This document shows positions 42,400 to 51,631 of a stretch of 64,000 bases of DNA, piece after piece. Both the position numbers and the translations under genes were made by a program. How positions within the stretch are numbered: the stretch's first letter is position 1; each line of letters starts with the position of its first letter. The notes below the pieces were generated by a model. The model had not been told where the DNA came from. It saw only the letters and a list, made by a program, of their open reading frames with translations, and ran no database searches. The DNA is from Arthrobacter glacialis (GTDB lineage: Bacteria; Actinomycetota; Actinomycetes; Actinomycetales; Micrococcaceae). Location of the stretch: NCBI RefSeq assembly GCF_002909445.1, contig NZ_PPXC01000017.1, positions 1 through 64,000 of the forward strand, read 5' to 3'.

Positions 42400-44553
42400 A
42401 TGAATATTGACGCTTCTTACGCCCAACTACATCGCGGCGGCACCTCGGTCATCGTTGACCTGAGCACACCAGGCATCCCCGCGATCGTCCATTGGGGGCC
42501 CGCCACAGGTAAGTTGCCGGAATCCGAGCTGGCGGCCATTGCCATCGCCGCGCGTCCCCAGCGCGTGTCAGGCGGAATTGACGTTCCCGCACGGTTGACG
42601 CTCCTGCCCCAGGAAGTGTTTGGGTGGCAGGGTTCACCGGCCCTCCTGGGTCAGCGCAACGGCACAGCATGGGCCAGCGCATTAAGCACGACGGCGGTCA
42701 CCTCCACCGCGCACAGCCTCACCATCACCTCCGAAGACTCCGCAGCCAAACTGCGCTTGGTCACCGAAGTGGCTCTAAGCCCCCATGGCGTGCTGCAACA
42801 ACGGCACACCCTGACGAACCTGGGATCCACTGACTATCAGCTGCACCAGCTCGCCACACTCTTCCCGTTGCCTGCGACGGCCACCACCATTCAAGACGCC
42901 ACTGGGCGCCATTTGAAGGAACGGTCCGTCCAGCAGCGTCCTCTCACCGTCGGCGCACACGTGCGCGAAAGTCGCCGAGGTCGTCCCGGCGCAGACGCAA
43001 CACTGCTCATGTTGGCCGGTTCTGCCGGCTTTGGCCATCGCAGCGGCCTGGTCCACGGCGTCCATCTGGCCTGGAGCGGAAACCATCGGCTCAGTGCCGA
43101 ACGCACCATTACCAGCGACAACTTCTTAAGTGCCGGAGAGCTGCTGCTACCCGGGGAAGTAGTGCTGGCGCCAGGGGAAAACTACTCCACCCCTTGGGCA
43201 CTCGGCTCCTGGGGCATCGGCTTGGACGAGTTGTCTGGGCGTTTCCATCAAGATTTGCGCCAACGCCCGCAGCATCCCTCCCGGCCGCGCCCTGTCACCT
43301 TGAACACCTGGGAGGCCGTCTACTTCGACCACGATCTCGCCACCTTGACGACCCTGGCAGACAAGGCCGCCGCCGTCGGCGTGGAGCGTTTTGTGCTTGA
43401 CGATGGCTGGTTCCTGGGCCGCCGGGACGACACCGCCGGTTTGGGTGACTGGTTTGTTGATCCCGGTGTGTGGGCCCAGGGCCTGGGCCCCATCATCAAC
43501 CACGTCCACGAGCTTGGCATGGAGTTTGGCCTGTGGTTTGAACCCGAAATGGTCAATCCTGACAGTGAGCTGGCCCGCAACCATCCCGAGTGGATTCTGC
43601 ACGCCGACGGCCGTTGGCCCGCCAGTGGCCGCCAACAACAAGTGCTCAACCTGGCCCACCCGGATTGCTTTGACTACCTGCTCGAACGCATCAGTGCCAT
43701 CCTTGGCGAGTACCCCATCAGCTATATCAAGTGGGACCACAACCGGGACCTGCTCGACGCCGCCGATCCGCGCACCGGCCACGCCGCTGTCCGTGAAACC
43801 ACACTGGCCTTGTACCGGTTGCTGGCGGAGCTGAAATTCTGGCACCCCGACGTGGAGATTGAAAGCTGCGCTTCCGGTGGTGCCCGCGTGGACCTTGGCA
43901 TCTTGGACTACACGGACAGGATCTGGACGAGCGACTGCATCGACCCGATCGAAAGGCTCGACAATCAGGCCAACACCGGCCTACTGGTCCCCTACGAGCT
44001 GATGGGCGCCCACATCGGTGGGCCCATCTCGCATTCCACCCGTCGCCAACACAGCCTCGGGTTCATGGCCCGAACAGCCATCTTTGGTCACTTCGGCATC
44101 GAATGGAACATCACCGATATCAGCGAGGCACAAACCGCGGAACTTGCCCAGTGGGTGGCCTTCCACAAGGACAACCGGGAACTGTTCCACACAGGCATCT
44201 CTGTTCACGCCGATCTCGCCGATCCCGCCTTGGACGTGCGTGGTGTGGTGGCCCAGGACGGCGAGCGCGCCGTCTTTGCACTCACCCAGCGAGAAGCCTC
44301 GATTACGTACCCTTCGGGCCGGATCGCCCTGCCCGGTTTGTCCCCCGAGGGCCGCTACCGCGTGACCTTGTCGCATCCTCTCGATGACGAAGTCGGCAAT
44401 GGGCAATCCCCGCTGGACTGGCCCCTGCATGAGAGCGTGCTCTCGGGCACCGTCCTGGGCGCCGTGGGCATCGCCGCCCCTGTCCTCTTCCCCGAACAAT
44501 CGGTGCTCATCATGCTCGCCAGGGTTGACGCCGAAGCTGCACCAAGCAGCTAA
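42400..44553 (+). CDS. Alpha-galactosidase, GH36
   Basis: A 717-residue cytoplasmic enzyme that hydrolyses alpha-1,6-galactosides such as melibiose or raffinose. The GH36 motifs are present: LDDGWFLGRRDD, GLWFEPEMVNPDSEL, the nucleophile Asp in YIKWDHNRDL, and the acid/base region CASGGARVDLGILDYTDRIW with SDCIDPIER. The N-terminal beta-sandwich domain spans about residues 1-310. Together with the GH42 gene, the LacI regulator and an ABC transporter, it forms a galactoside-use locus. It is expressed from its own strong promoter and probably translated without a leader. Confidence 0.93.
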   Translation: MNIDASYAQLHRGGTSVIVDLSTPGIPAIVHWGPATGKLPESELAAIAIAARPQRVSGGIDVPARLTLLPQEVFGWQGSPALLGQRNGTAWASALSTTAVTSTAHSLTITSEDSAAKLRLVTEVALSPHGVLQQRHTLTNLGSTDYQLHQLATLFPLPATATTIQDATGRHLKERSVQQRPLTVGAHVRESRRGRPGADATLLMLAGSAGFGHRSGLVHGVHLAWSGNHRLSAERTITSDNFLSAGELLLPGEVVLAPGENYSTPWALGSWGIGLDELSGRFHQDLRQRPQHPSRPRPVTLNTWEAVYFDHDLATLTTLADKAAAVGVERFVLDDGWFLGRRDDTAGLGDWFVDPGVWAQGLGPIINHVHELGMEFGLWFEPEMVNPDSELARNHPEWILHADGRWPASGRQQQVLNLAHPDCFDYLLERISAILGEYPISYIKWDHNRDLLDAADPRTGHAAVRETTLALYRLLAELKFWHPDVEIESCASGGARVDLGILDYTDRIWTSDCIDPIERLDNQANTGLLVPYELMGAHIGGPISHSTRRQHSLGFMARTAIFGHFGIEWNITDISEAQTAELAQWVAFHKDNRELFHTGISVHADLADPALDVRGVVAQDGERAVFALTQREASITYPSGRIALPGLSPEGRYRVTLSHPLDDEVGNGQSPLDWPLHESVLSGTVLGAVGIAAPVLFPEQSVLIMLARVDAEAAPSS

Positions 44554-44569
44554 ACGCGTAGCAACACCT

Positions 44570-44610
44570 CACTGGTGGGCGGGCCCTTGAACGGGACCTG
44601 CCCACCAGTG
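44570..44610. terminator. Hairpin terminator between aga and lacI-type gene
   Basis: CACTGGTGGGC (44570-44580) pairs perfectly with 44600-44610 around a 19-base loop that itself contains CCC/GGG pairing. The genes converge. There is no strong U-tract. Confidence 0.75.
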
Positions 44611-44632
44611 GAGAGTGCCGCCGTCGTACGGC

Positions 44633-45655
44633 TCAGGCGGAATCTCGCCACACGATGGATGTTTCCAGGTACACGCCACCGCGGTTGATCTCCTCGCCCC
44701 TCAGCTGGGCCAGGACCAGTTCGGCGGCCTGCGCGCCGAGCTCGGAGGCGGGCTGGCGCACCGTGGAGAGCGGGGGGTTGGTGCGCTGCGCCCAGACGCT
44801 GTCATCGAATCCGACCACGGCGATATCCTCGGGCACCCGGCGGCCAATCCGCTGCAGCACGCTCAACGCCCCCGCAGCAACGGCGTCCGAGGCTGCGAAA
44901 ACCGCATCGATGGTGGGGCACCTTTCAAGAAGTTCGCGCATGCCGGCAATGCCGGCGTCAAAGGAGAAGTGCTCCACCATCGCTACGAGCTCGGGGCGAT
45001 AACTCGATCCCAGGGCGTCCTCAAAACCGGCAAGTCGATCGGCTCCCGCTGCGCGACCCAAGGCAGAAGCGATCATGCCGATCTGCGTTCGCCCCGAGGC
45101 TTTGAGCCGTGCCGTAATCTCTGCCGCCGCCTTCTTGTTGTCGATGGACACGAAAGGAAGCGGGCGATGATTGGGCGGCAACCCCACGAAAGCCGAGGCC
45201 ATGGCCAGCTGCTCAATGAGCTCCGTGATGGGATCATTCTCGCCCGCTGAAATAACAATCGCACCGTCGATGGATCCGCCGTTGAGGTACTGCCCAATCC
45301 TGTTGACATCCAGCTCGGAATCGATAATCAAACACACCATCTGATACCCGGCTTGTGAGAGCACGGTATTCGCCCCGAGCATGATCGAGCCGATGTTTGG
45401 ATCTTCCAAGAACAGCGCATGCGGCTCGTGAATGAGCAGCCCCACGGCTTGAGAGCGTTGGCGTACCAAGTTCCGGGCAGCCATGTTGGGAACATAGCCA
45501 ACTTCCTTGATGGCCTTGTTCACGGCAACCCGTGCCTCATCGGAAACATAGGGTTCGCCGTTGAGGACCCTACTCACCGTTCCCCGCGAAATCCCTGCAA
45601 CCGTTGCAACATCAAGAATGGTTGAGCGCTTTTTTCTGCCGGGTGAGGGAGTCAT
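44633..45655 (-). CDS. LacI-family transcriptional repressor of the galactoside locus
   Basis: A 340-residue repressor. The HTH at residues 12-33 (ILDVATVAGISRGTVSRVLN) and hinge YVPNMAARNLV are typical. The periplasmic-binding-like effector domain runs from AVGLLIHEPHALFLEDP to FDDSVWAQRTNPPLSTV. It is divergent from the GH42 gene; two matching LacI-type palindromes in the gap are its likely operators. The effector is probably galactose or a galactoside. Confidence 0.92.
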   Translation of the reverse strand: MTPSPGRKKRSTILDVATVAGISRGTVSRVLNGEPYVSDEARVAVNKAIKEVGYVPNMAARNLVRQRSQAVGLLIHEPHALFLEDPNIGSIMLGANTVLSQAGYQMVCLIIDSELDVNRIGQYLNGGSIDGAIVISAGENDPITELIEQLAMASAFVGLPPNHRPLPFVSIDNKKAAAEITARLKASGRTQIGMIASALGRAAGADRLAGFEDALGSSYRPELVAMVEHFSFDAGIAGMRELLERCPTIDAVFAASDAVAAGALSVLQRIGRRVPEDIAVVGFDDSVWAQRTNPPLSTVRQPASELGAQAAELVLAQLRGEEINRGGVYLETSIVWRDSA

Positions 45656-45702
45656 TCCTCAACCTTACCGGGGCTGTGAAGCAAGCCGACATCGAAAATA
45701 AC

Positions 45703-45730
45703 TTGACAACTTTGTGACGCCAACCATAGT
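45703..45730 (+). promoter_or_regulatory. Promoter of the GH42-ABC operon
   Basis: TTGACA (45703-45708), 16-base spacer, CATAGT (45725-45730). The expected start point falls inside the adjoining palindrome at 45731-45746, so repressor bound there would block initiation. Confidence 0.68.
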
Positions 45731-45746
45731 CTGTGTACGTTCACAG
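45731..45746. promoter_or_regulatory. LacI-type operator O1
   Basis: CTGTGTACGTTCACAG, a one-mismatch version of the perfect palindrome 47 bases downstream. It begins at the end of the -10 hexamer and covers the predicted start site. Confidence 0.8.
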
Positions 45747-45777
45747 AAAATCGTTCCGCCGAATGGGGCACGCAAAC

Positions 45778-45793
45778 CTGTGAACGTTCACAG
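45778..45793. promoter_or_regulatory. LacI-type operator O2
   Basis: CTGTGAACGTTCACAG is a perfect 16-base palindrome with central CG, the symmetry expected for LacI/GalR-family sites. It lies 52 bases before the GH42 start codon. Confidence 0.85.
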
Positions 45794-45845
45794 AGGCGTG
45801 AGGCGTTGGCTGTGAATCATCACTTCGCACCACGTAAGGATTTTC

Positions 45846-47873
45846 ATGCACAGCTCACACGAGGGGCCTCCCCGTCCAATCATCGATTTGGATTCCGGAT
45901 TGGCCTTTGGGTGCGACTACAACCCGGAACAATGGGATCCGGATGTTTGGGTTGACGATGTTGCCGCGATGAAGCAGGCAGGCGTCAACTTTGTTGCTAT
46001 CAACATTTTTGGCTGGTCACACCTTGAGCCACGCCAAGGTGAGTACGACTTCACCAACCTCGACGCCATCATCGACTTGCTGCACGCAAACGGAATCAGC
46101 ATCAACCTGGGAACGGCCACTGCCTCTCCCCCGCCATGGCTGACAACCACTTTCCCCGAGGTTCTGCCCAAGGTCGAAGATGGCACCCGGCGGTACCCGG
46201 GCGGGCGGCAGGCGTTCTGCCCCAGCTCACCGATCTACCGGCACCATGCCGCCCTCCTCGTGGAGCAGGTAGCCCAGCGCTACGGAAGCCATCCCGCCGT
46301 CGCACTGTGGCATGTGTCCAACGAAATTGGTTGCCACAACGCGCACTGCTACTGCGAAACCTCCTCGGATGCGTTCCGTGACTGGCTGATGAAGCGCTAT
46401 GAGAACCTTGATGCACTCAACACAGCGTGGGGCACCGATTTCTGGAGCCAGCGAGTTTCCGACTGGAACGAAATCTGGACACCCCGACTTACCCTCTCCA
46501 GCCGCAACCCCGGCCAGAGCATGGACTTCCGTCGCTTCAGCAGCGATGAACTGCGCAGCAACTACCTGCTCGAAGCGGACATCATTCGTCGGCACAGCGA
46601 CATCCCCGTGACCACCAACTTCATGGTGACAGCCCACATCCGCAACATGGATTATTTCACGTGGACAGCGGACATGGACATCATCGCCAATGATCACTAC
46701 TTGGATCACCGGCTGGGCGAGCCCACCACGGAGCTGTCGTTCTCCGCAGACCTCACCCGAGGACTGGCCAAGAATGCTCCGTGGATTCTCATGGAACACT
46801 CCACCGGAGGCGTCAACTGGCAGCCGCACAACGTGGCCAAGGCGCCGGGCGAAATGCTGCGCAACTCCTTGGCTCATGTGGCCCGCGGTGCCGACGGCGT
46901 CTGCTTCTTCCAGTGGCGGGCCTCCCTCCAGGGATCCGAGAAGTTCCATTCCGCGCTCATGCCCCATGCTGGCAAGGACAGTCAGCTCTGGCGCGACGTT
47001 GTGGAACTGGGCGAAACCGTTGCCGGCTTGGCCGAGGTTGTTGGCAGCCGCGTTGAATCCAACGTTGCCTTCGTGTTCAGCTGGGAATCCTGGTGGGCAG
47101 TTGACGCCGAAACGCGTCCTTCCGCCGCAATCTCCTACTTGGAACAGGCCCACGCGATCTATGCGGCCTTCCATGCTCAGGGCATCACCGTGACCATGGT
47201 GGCCCCGGGCTCCGATCTGAGCGGATTCTCGCTCGTCGTCGTCCCCACCCTGTACATGATCTCCGACGCCCACGCCGCGCAGATCAATGATTATGTGCAG
47301 AACGGCGGGCACGCGGTGGTCACCTTCTACAGCGGAATCGTTGACGACGAAGACCGTGTGCGCACCGGCGGCTACCCGGGCGGCTTCCGGGACATGCTAG
47401 GGATCCGCACCGAAGAGTTCGCCCCACTGCTGCCGGAGCAGGTTGTGGAACTCTCCGACGGCCGGACGTCCTCGCTCTGGGCCGAAAAGACCACCTTGCA
47501 CGGGGCAACCGCCGTCGCTTCCTACGTTGATGGGCCAACGCCCGGTGGCGCTGCCGTCACGGTCAACGATTTTGGCCAGGGACGCGCTTGGTACCTCGGA
47601 ACCGTCTTGGACCCGGCCGGATTGACCAGTGTTGTCCGCAACGCGCTCGACGGCGCAGGCGTGGCACCAGTTGCCCCCGAGGCGGACGCCAATCTGGAAA
47701 TGGTGCGGCGTACGGGTGCTGACAATTCTTATTTGTTCATCATCAACCACAGCCAACAAGAGCGCCGCGTATCCATCACGGGGCACGAGATTCTCACCAA
47801 AACTGACATTTCCCAGACACTCACGGTTCCTGCGGGAGCTGTACGTGTAATCCGAGAGGTAGTACTGCCATGA
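45846..47873 (+). CDS. Beta-galactosidase, GH42
   Basis: A 675-residue GH42 enzyme. It begins FGCDYNPEQWDPDVW, a family signature. The acid/base Glu is in WHVSNEIG, and the nucleophile Glu in LMEHSTGGVNW. A Cys cluster (CHNAHCYC with an earlier FCP) matches the zinc site seen in some GH42 members. A C-terminal trimerisation/beta-sandwich part follows. An AAGGA site lies upstream. It is the first gene of an operon with two permeases and a binding protein, under the two operators. The first permease overlaps its stop by ATGA. Confidence 0.94.
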   Translation: MHSSHEGPPRPIIDLDSGLAFGCDYNPEQWDPDVWVDDVAAMKQAGVNFVAINIFGWSHLEPRQGEYDFTNLDAIIDLLHANGISINLGTATASPPPWLTTTFPEVLPKVEDGTRRYPGGRQAFCPSSPIYRHHAALLVEQVAQRYGSHPAVALWHVSNEIGCHNAHCYCETSSDAFRDWLMKRYENLDALNTAWGTDFWSQRVSDWNEIWTPRLTLSSRNPGQSMDFRRFSSDELRSNYLLEADIIRRHSDIPVTTNFMVTAHIRNMDYFTWTADMDIIANDHYLDHRLGEPTTELSFSADLTRGLAKNAPWILMEHSTGGVNWQPHNVAKAPGEMLRNSLAHVARGADGVCFFQWRASLQGSEKFHSALMPHAGKDSQLWRDVVELGETVAGLAEVVGSRVESNVAFVFSWESWWAVDAETRPSAAISYLEQAHAIYAAFHAQGITVTMVAPGSDLSGFSLVVVPTLYMISDAHAAQINDYVQNGGHAVVTFYSGIVDDEDRVRTGGYPGGFRDMLGIRTEEFAPLLPEQVVELSDGRTSSLWAEKTTLHGATAVASYVDGPTPGGAAVTVNDFGQGRAWYLGTVLDPAGLTSVVRNALDGAGVAPVAPEADANLEMVRRTGADNSYLFIINHSQQERRVSITGHEILTKTDISQTLTVPAGAVRVIREVVLP

Positions 47874-48787
47874 GCCGCACTGAACTGCTCAACGCTGAGC
47901 CAGCGGTGCTTGAAAACCGGAAGCCGAAGAACAAATTCAAGAAAGCGATCGTGCTCTTTGTAGCACCGTTCGGCGTACTCTTCCTCTTGTTCTACTTAGC
48001 TCCCATCAGCTATGCCCTATACCAATCGTTCCTGAAGGTGGACCGGCAGGGCACGTTCGGGAAGGCGAAGGAAGTATTCGGTGGCTTCACCCAATACATC
48101 GCCGTTTTCCAGAACGGCCCCTTCTGGGAATCCATCGGCAGGGTGTTCTTGTTTGGTGTCGTGCAAGTCCCGGTAATGCTGGGCTTGGCGCTCCTCTTTG
48201 CCTTGCTGCTGGATTCTCCGCTGGTCCGCGGCAAGAAGTTCTTCCGCCTCGCGTTCTTTGTTCCGTACGCAGTCCCCGGCGTCATCGCCGCCATCATGTG
48301 GGGATTCTTGTACTCGCCCAACCTGTCCCCGTTCACGGACGTCACCAGCAAGATCGACTTCCTCTCGGCCGACTTGGTGCTGTGGGCCATGGCCAATGTG
48401 GTGACCTGGGTCTTTGTTGGTTACAACATGCTCATCATCTACTCCTCGCTGCTGTCGATCCCGACGGAGATCTATGAGGCGGCACGGCTCGACGGCGCCG
48501 GGCAGCTACGCATTGCCCTGTCCATCAAGATTCCGCTAGTGACTCCTGCCATTGTCATGACGGCCATTTTCTCCATCATTGGAACACTGCAGCTTCTTGC
48601 CGAACCCCAGGTTTTCCGCACGTTCAGTTCTGCGGTCAACAGCACGTTCACACCTAACCTGGCGGTTCTGACCACCTCGTCCATCCCGAACATCCACCTG
48701 GCTGCGGCGATGTCTGTTGTCCTTGCGTTGACAACCTTCATTTTGTCTTTCGCCTTCCTTAAGTTCACCCACCCGAAGGGCAACTGA
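47870..48787 (+). CDS. Carbohydrate ABC transporter permease (MalF type)
   Basis: An inner-membrane permease of 305 residues, six hydrophobic segments, with the coupling motif EIYEAARLDGAGQLR (EAA loop). It overlaps the GH42 gene by ATGA and precedes the MalG-type permease by two bases. It imports a galactoside for the GH42 (and perhaps GH36) enzyme. No ATPase is encoded here, as in many actinobacterial CUT1 systems, where a shared MsiK-like ATPase is used. Confidence 0.9.
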   Translation: MSRTELLNAEPAVLENRKPKNKFKKAIVLFVAPFGVLFLLFYLAPISYALYQSFLKVDRQGTFGKAKEVFGGFTQYIAVFQNGPFWESIGRVFLFGVVQVPVMLGLALLFALLLDSPLVRGKKFFRLAFFVPYAVPGVIAAIMWGFLYSPNLSPFTDVTSKIDFLSADLVLWAMANVVTWVFVGYNMLIIYSSLLSIPTEIYEAARLDGAGQLRIALSIKIPLVTPAIVMTAIFSIIGTLQLLAEPQVFRTFSSAVNSTFTPNLAVLTTSSIPNIHLAAAMSVVLALTTFILSFAFLKFTHPKGN

Positions 48788-48789
48788 TC

Positions 48790-49710
48790 GTGAACAAGCA
48801 AGCAACGAGCCCTTCGAAGCCGAGCAGCCGACGGCGTGAACCCGCCATAACCTATTCCCAGGCCCGCGGCCCCCGTGAGCAAATGCTCCCGCGTATGGGC
48901 GCCATGCTCATCATGGTGGTCTTCGCCTTTTACTTCCTCATCCCGATCTGGTGGCTCTTCGTTTCCGCAACGAAATCCAAGGGCGATCTGACCAGCACCA
49001 ACCCGCTCTGGTTTTCAGAGGTCAACTTCTTCGAGAACGTCGGCAATGTCCTGACCTACCGCGACGGCGTATTCCTGCGCTGGATTGGCAACAGCCTGGC
49101 TTACGCCGGCGGTGGCGCCCTGGTAGCTACAGTTCTTGCCGGAATGTGCGGTTACGCCCTGGCTAAGTACAGCTTCAAGGGCCGGGAGCTGATCTTCAAT
49201 GTCATTCTTGGCGGCGTGCTGGTTCCGGCAACAGCCTTGGCCCTCCCGCTGTTCCTCATGTTCAGCCAGATCAACGCGACCAATACCTTCTGGGCCGTAT
49301 TCCTGCCCAGCATCGTGAGCCCGTTTGGTGTTTACCTGACCCGTATCTATGCCGGCTCAAGCGTCCCCGACGAGCTCATGGAAGCCGCCCGATTGGATGG
49401 TGCCAGCGAAGTTCGCACCTTCTTCAGCGTTTCGGTGAAGCTGATGTTCCCGGCTTTGGTTACCGTTTTCCTCTTCCAATTCGTCGCGATTTGGAACAAC
49501 TTCTTCCTCCCGCTCATCATGCTGCGCGATGAGGCAAACTTCCCCGTTACCCTCGGGCTTTACACCTGGAACTCTCAGATCAACCAGATCCCTGAGCTCC
49601 GGATGTATGTACTGGTCGGCGCGCTGCTATCGATCATTCCGCTGATCGTGGCGTTCTTGTTCCTGCAGCGGTTCTGGCGCAGCGGACTGGGCGCAGGCTC
49701 GGTCAAATAG
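48790..49710 (+). CDS. Carbohydrate ABC transporter permease (MalG type)
   Basis: The partner permease, 306 residues, six hydrophobic segments, with the EAA loop ELMEAARLDGASEVRTFF. GTG at 48790 directly follows the MalF-type stop. An N-terminal charged stretch of about 40 residues precedes the first membrane segment. Confidence 0.9.
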   Translation: MNKQATSPSKPSSRRREPAITYSQARGPREQMLPRMGAMLIMVVFAFYFLIPIWWLFVSATKSKGDLTSTNPLWFSEVNFFENVGNVLTYRDGVFLRWIGNSLAYAGGGALVATVLAGMCGYALAKYSFKGRELIFNVILGGVLVPATALALPLFLMFSQINATNTFWAVFLPSIVSPFGVYLTRIYAGSSVPDELMEAARLDGASEVRTFFSVSVKLMFPALVTVFLFQFVAIWNNFFLPLIMLRDEANFPVTLGLYTWNSQINQIPELRMYVLVGALLSIIPLIVAFLFLQRFWRSGLGAGSVK

Positions 49711-49762
49711 TTTTCACCCCTGCATTTTCTTATCCCTTTAAAACAATCACTTCAAGGAAGAA

Positions 49763-51094
49763 ATGAAACCCTTTAAAAGCGCCATTGCAGTCGTCGTCCT
49801 TTCAGCCATTGCCCTCACCGGGTGCTCAAGCAGTGATTCGAGCGGCACTGCCGGTGCCGGTGCCGCCATCGATTGTTCACCGTCCGACACCCCTGTCACC
49901 CTCTCCTTCACATCATGGATCCCCGGGATTGAAGGCGTGGTTGAGGTTTGGAACAAGTCGAATCCGGACATTCAGGTCAAGGTGCAAACCGGGCCTAACG
50001 GGAACAGTGGAACGTACCAGAACTTCTTCAACCAGCTCAAGGCCGGCAACGCCCCGGACCTGGGGCAGGTTGAATACGATGCCCTGCCAAACTTCCGCGT
50101 TCAGGACGGTCTGACAAACATTGCCGCGTGCCAGGACGTAGCTGACGCAGAAAGCACCTTCATTCCGTGGGCATGGAATCAGGTCAGTTTCGGCGAAGAG
50201 GGAGCCGCTTACGGAATTCCCCAGGACACCGGCCCCATGGCGCTCTTCTACCGCAGCGATCTCTTCAAGGAGAACAACATTGCGGTTCCCACCACGTGGG
50301 AAGAGTTCGAAGCAGCTGCCGTTGAAGTCCGCAAGACCGGCAGCTACATCACCAACTTCTCACAGAATGACGTCAATCAGTTCGCCGGCCTGGTATGGCA
50401 GACCGGTGACACCTGGTTCAAGAACGACGGCGACAAGTGGGAAGTCGCACTGGCCGGCACCGGAAGCACCACCGTTGCGAAATACTGGCAAGACCTGATC
50501 GACCGCGACCTTGTTTCCAGTTACCCCGGTTGGACGTCCGAATGGGACAACGCCTACAACACTGGCAAGGTCTGGAGCTGGAACTCTGCAGTATGGGGCG
50601 CAAACTCCATCGCATCCGGAGCACCTGACACCGCAGGAAATTGGAGCGTCGCTCCGATGCCCCAGTGGAAGAAGGACGATAACACCAGTGGAAACTGGGG
50701 CGGTTCCTCAACGGTTGTCTTCACCGGTTCCGAGCACCCCTACGAAGCTTCAAAGTTCGCGCTCTGGCTCAACACCTCAAGCGAATCCCTGACCATGCTT
50801 AACGAGTCCGCAAACCTGTACCCGGCTACAACGGCTGGACTGGATCTCCCCTCGCTGAAGAACGGCGTCGAATTCTTCGGCGACCAGAAGATCTATGACG
50901 TATTTGCCGCTTCGGCCAGCCAAGTTTCCAGCACTTTCGTGTGGGGCCCGACAATGACCCAAACCTACAACAGCGTGTCAGACGGCTTCAAAGCAGCCGT
51001 TACCGGCAAGGGAACTCTTCTGGATTCGTTGAAATCCGCTCAAGACGCAACAATCAAGGAACTCACCACCCAATCAATTCCCGTGGCTGAATAA
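49763..51094 (+). CDS. Sugar ABC transporter substrate-binding lipoprotein
   Basis: A lipoprotein of 443 residues in the CUT1 binding-protein family. The lipobox is ALTGC, and SFTSWIPGIEGVVEVWNKS, FRSDLFKENNIAVPTTWEEF-like and NGVEFFGDQKIYDVF patterns are typical. AAGGAAG precedes the ATG by two to three bases. It is last in the operon, which is unusual since the binding protein is more often first. It is followed by a 50-bp palindrome. Confidence 0.9.
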   Translation: MKPFKSAIAVVVLSAIALTGCSSSDSSGTAGAGAAIDCSPSDTPVTLSFTSWIPGIEGVVEVWNKSNPDIQVKVQTGPNGNSGTYQNFFNQLKAGNAPDLGQVEYDALPNFRVQDGLTNIAACQDVADAESTFIPWAWNQVSFGEEGAAYGIPQDTGPMALFYRSDLFKENNIAVPTTWEEFEAAAVEVRKTGSYITNFSQNDVNQFAGLVWQTGDTWFKNDGDKWEVALAGTGSTTVAKYWQDLIDRDLVSSYPGWTSEWDNAYNTGKVWSWNSAVWGANSIASGAPDTAGNWSVAPMPQWKKDDNTSGNWGGSSTVVFTGSEHPYEASKFALWLNTSSESLTMLNESANLYPATTAGLDLPSLKNGVEFFGDQKIYDVFAASASQVSSTFVWGPTMTQTYNSVSDGFKAAVTGKGTLLDSLKSAQDATIKELTTQSIPVAE

Positions 51095-51107
51095 CCACAG
51101 CCTTGCT

Positions 51108-51157
51108 CGGAACACAATGAGGGGCAGACCAATTGGTCTGCCCCTCATTGTGTTCCG
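51108..51157. repeat. Perfect 50-bp palindrome without loop
   Basis: 25-base arms (51108-51132, 51133-51157) are exactly complementary with no spacer, centred on AATT. It lies 14 bases after the binding-protein stop, between that gene and the convergent DUF1304 gene. There is no U-tract. It could terminate transcription from either side. Confidence 0.93.
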
Positions 51158-51219
51158 CTGGGCTCGACATCTCCCTGACCGGGCGGAGCGTCACGTTCCT
51201 TGGTGCGCTACACAATGAA

Positions 51220-51606
51220 TTAGAAAATCAGCCACGCCACAACCAGTACGACGGCGATCAGCGGGAAGGTGAGCTGCACCAGTGCCGCTTTTGCTTTCGC
51301 AGGCGATGAAATAAGCAGAACCAGGCCCGCGGCAAGCATGGAACCTGCCCCGGCCAGGACCAGCGCGGCACCCACCCCGTGGTGGCCGGCGGCGGCAGCG
51401 ATGATGCCGGCCGCGGTCACCACGGCCAGGAACAGGTTGTAAAAACCTTGGTTGAAGGCAAGTTCCTTGGTCGCGTTCGCCTCTTCAACAGAGGTGCCGA
51501 ACGTCTTCCTGGTGCTCTCCTCTGTCCAACGCAGCGATTCCAGTACAAAGATGTAGACGTGGACTAGCGCGGCGAGGGCGGCAACGATGAGGGCAGCGGT
51601 AAGCAT
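51220..51606 (-). CDS. DUF1304 membrane protein
   Basis: A 128-residue protein with four hydrophobic segments. HVYIFVLESLRWTEESTRKT and ELAFNQGFYNLFLA are the DUF1304 hallmarks. AAGGA lies seven bases before the ATG. It follows poxB by 25 bases on the same strand, so it is probably co-transcribed. The function of the family is unknown. Confidence 0.9.
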   Translation of the reverse strand: MLTAALIVAALAALVHVYIFVLESLRWTEESTRKTFGTSVEEANATKELAFNQGFYNLFLAVVTAAGIIAAAAGHHGVGAALVLAGAGSMLAAGLVLLISSPAKAKAALVQLTFPLIAVVLVVAWLIF

Positions 51607-51631
51607 GTGAATCCTTCGGTATGGGGTTGTG

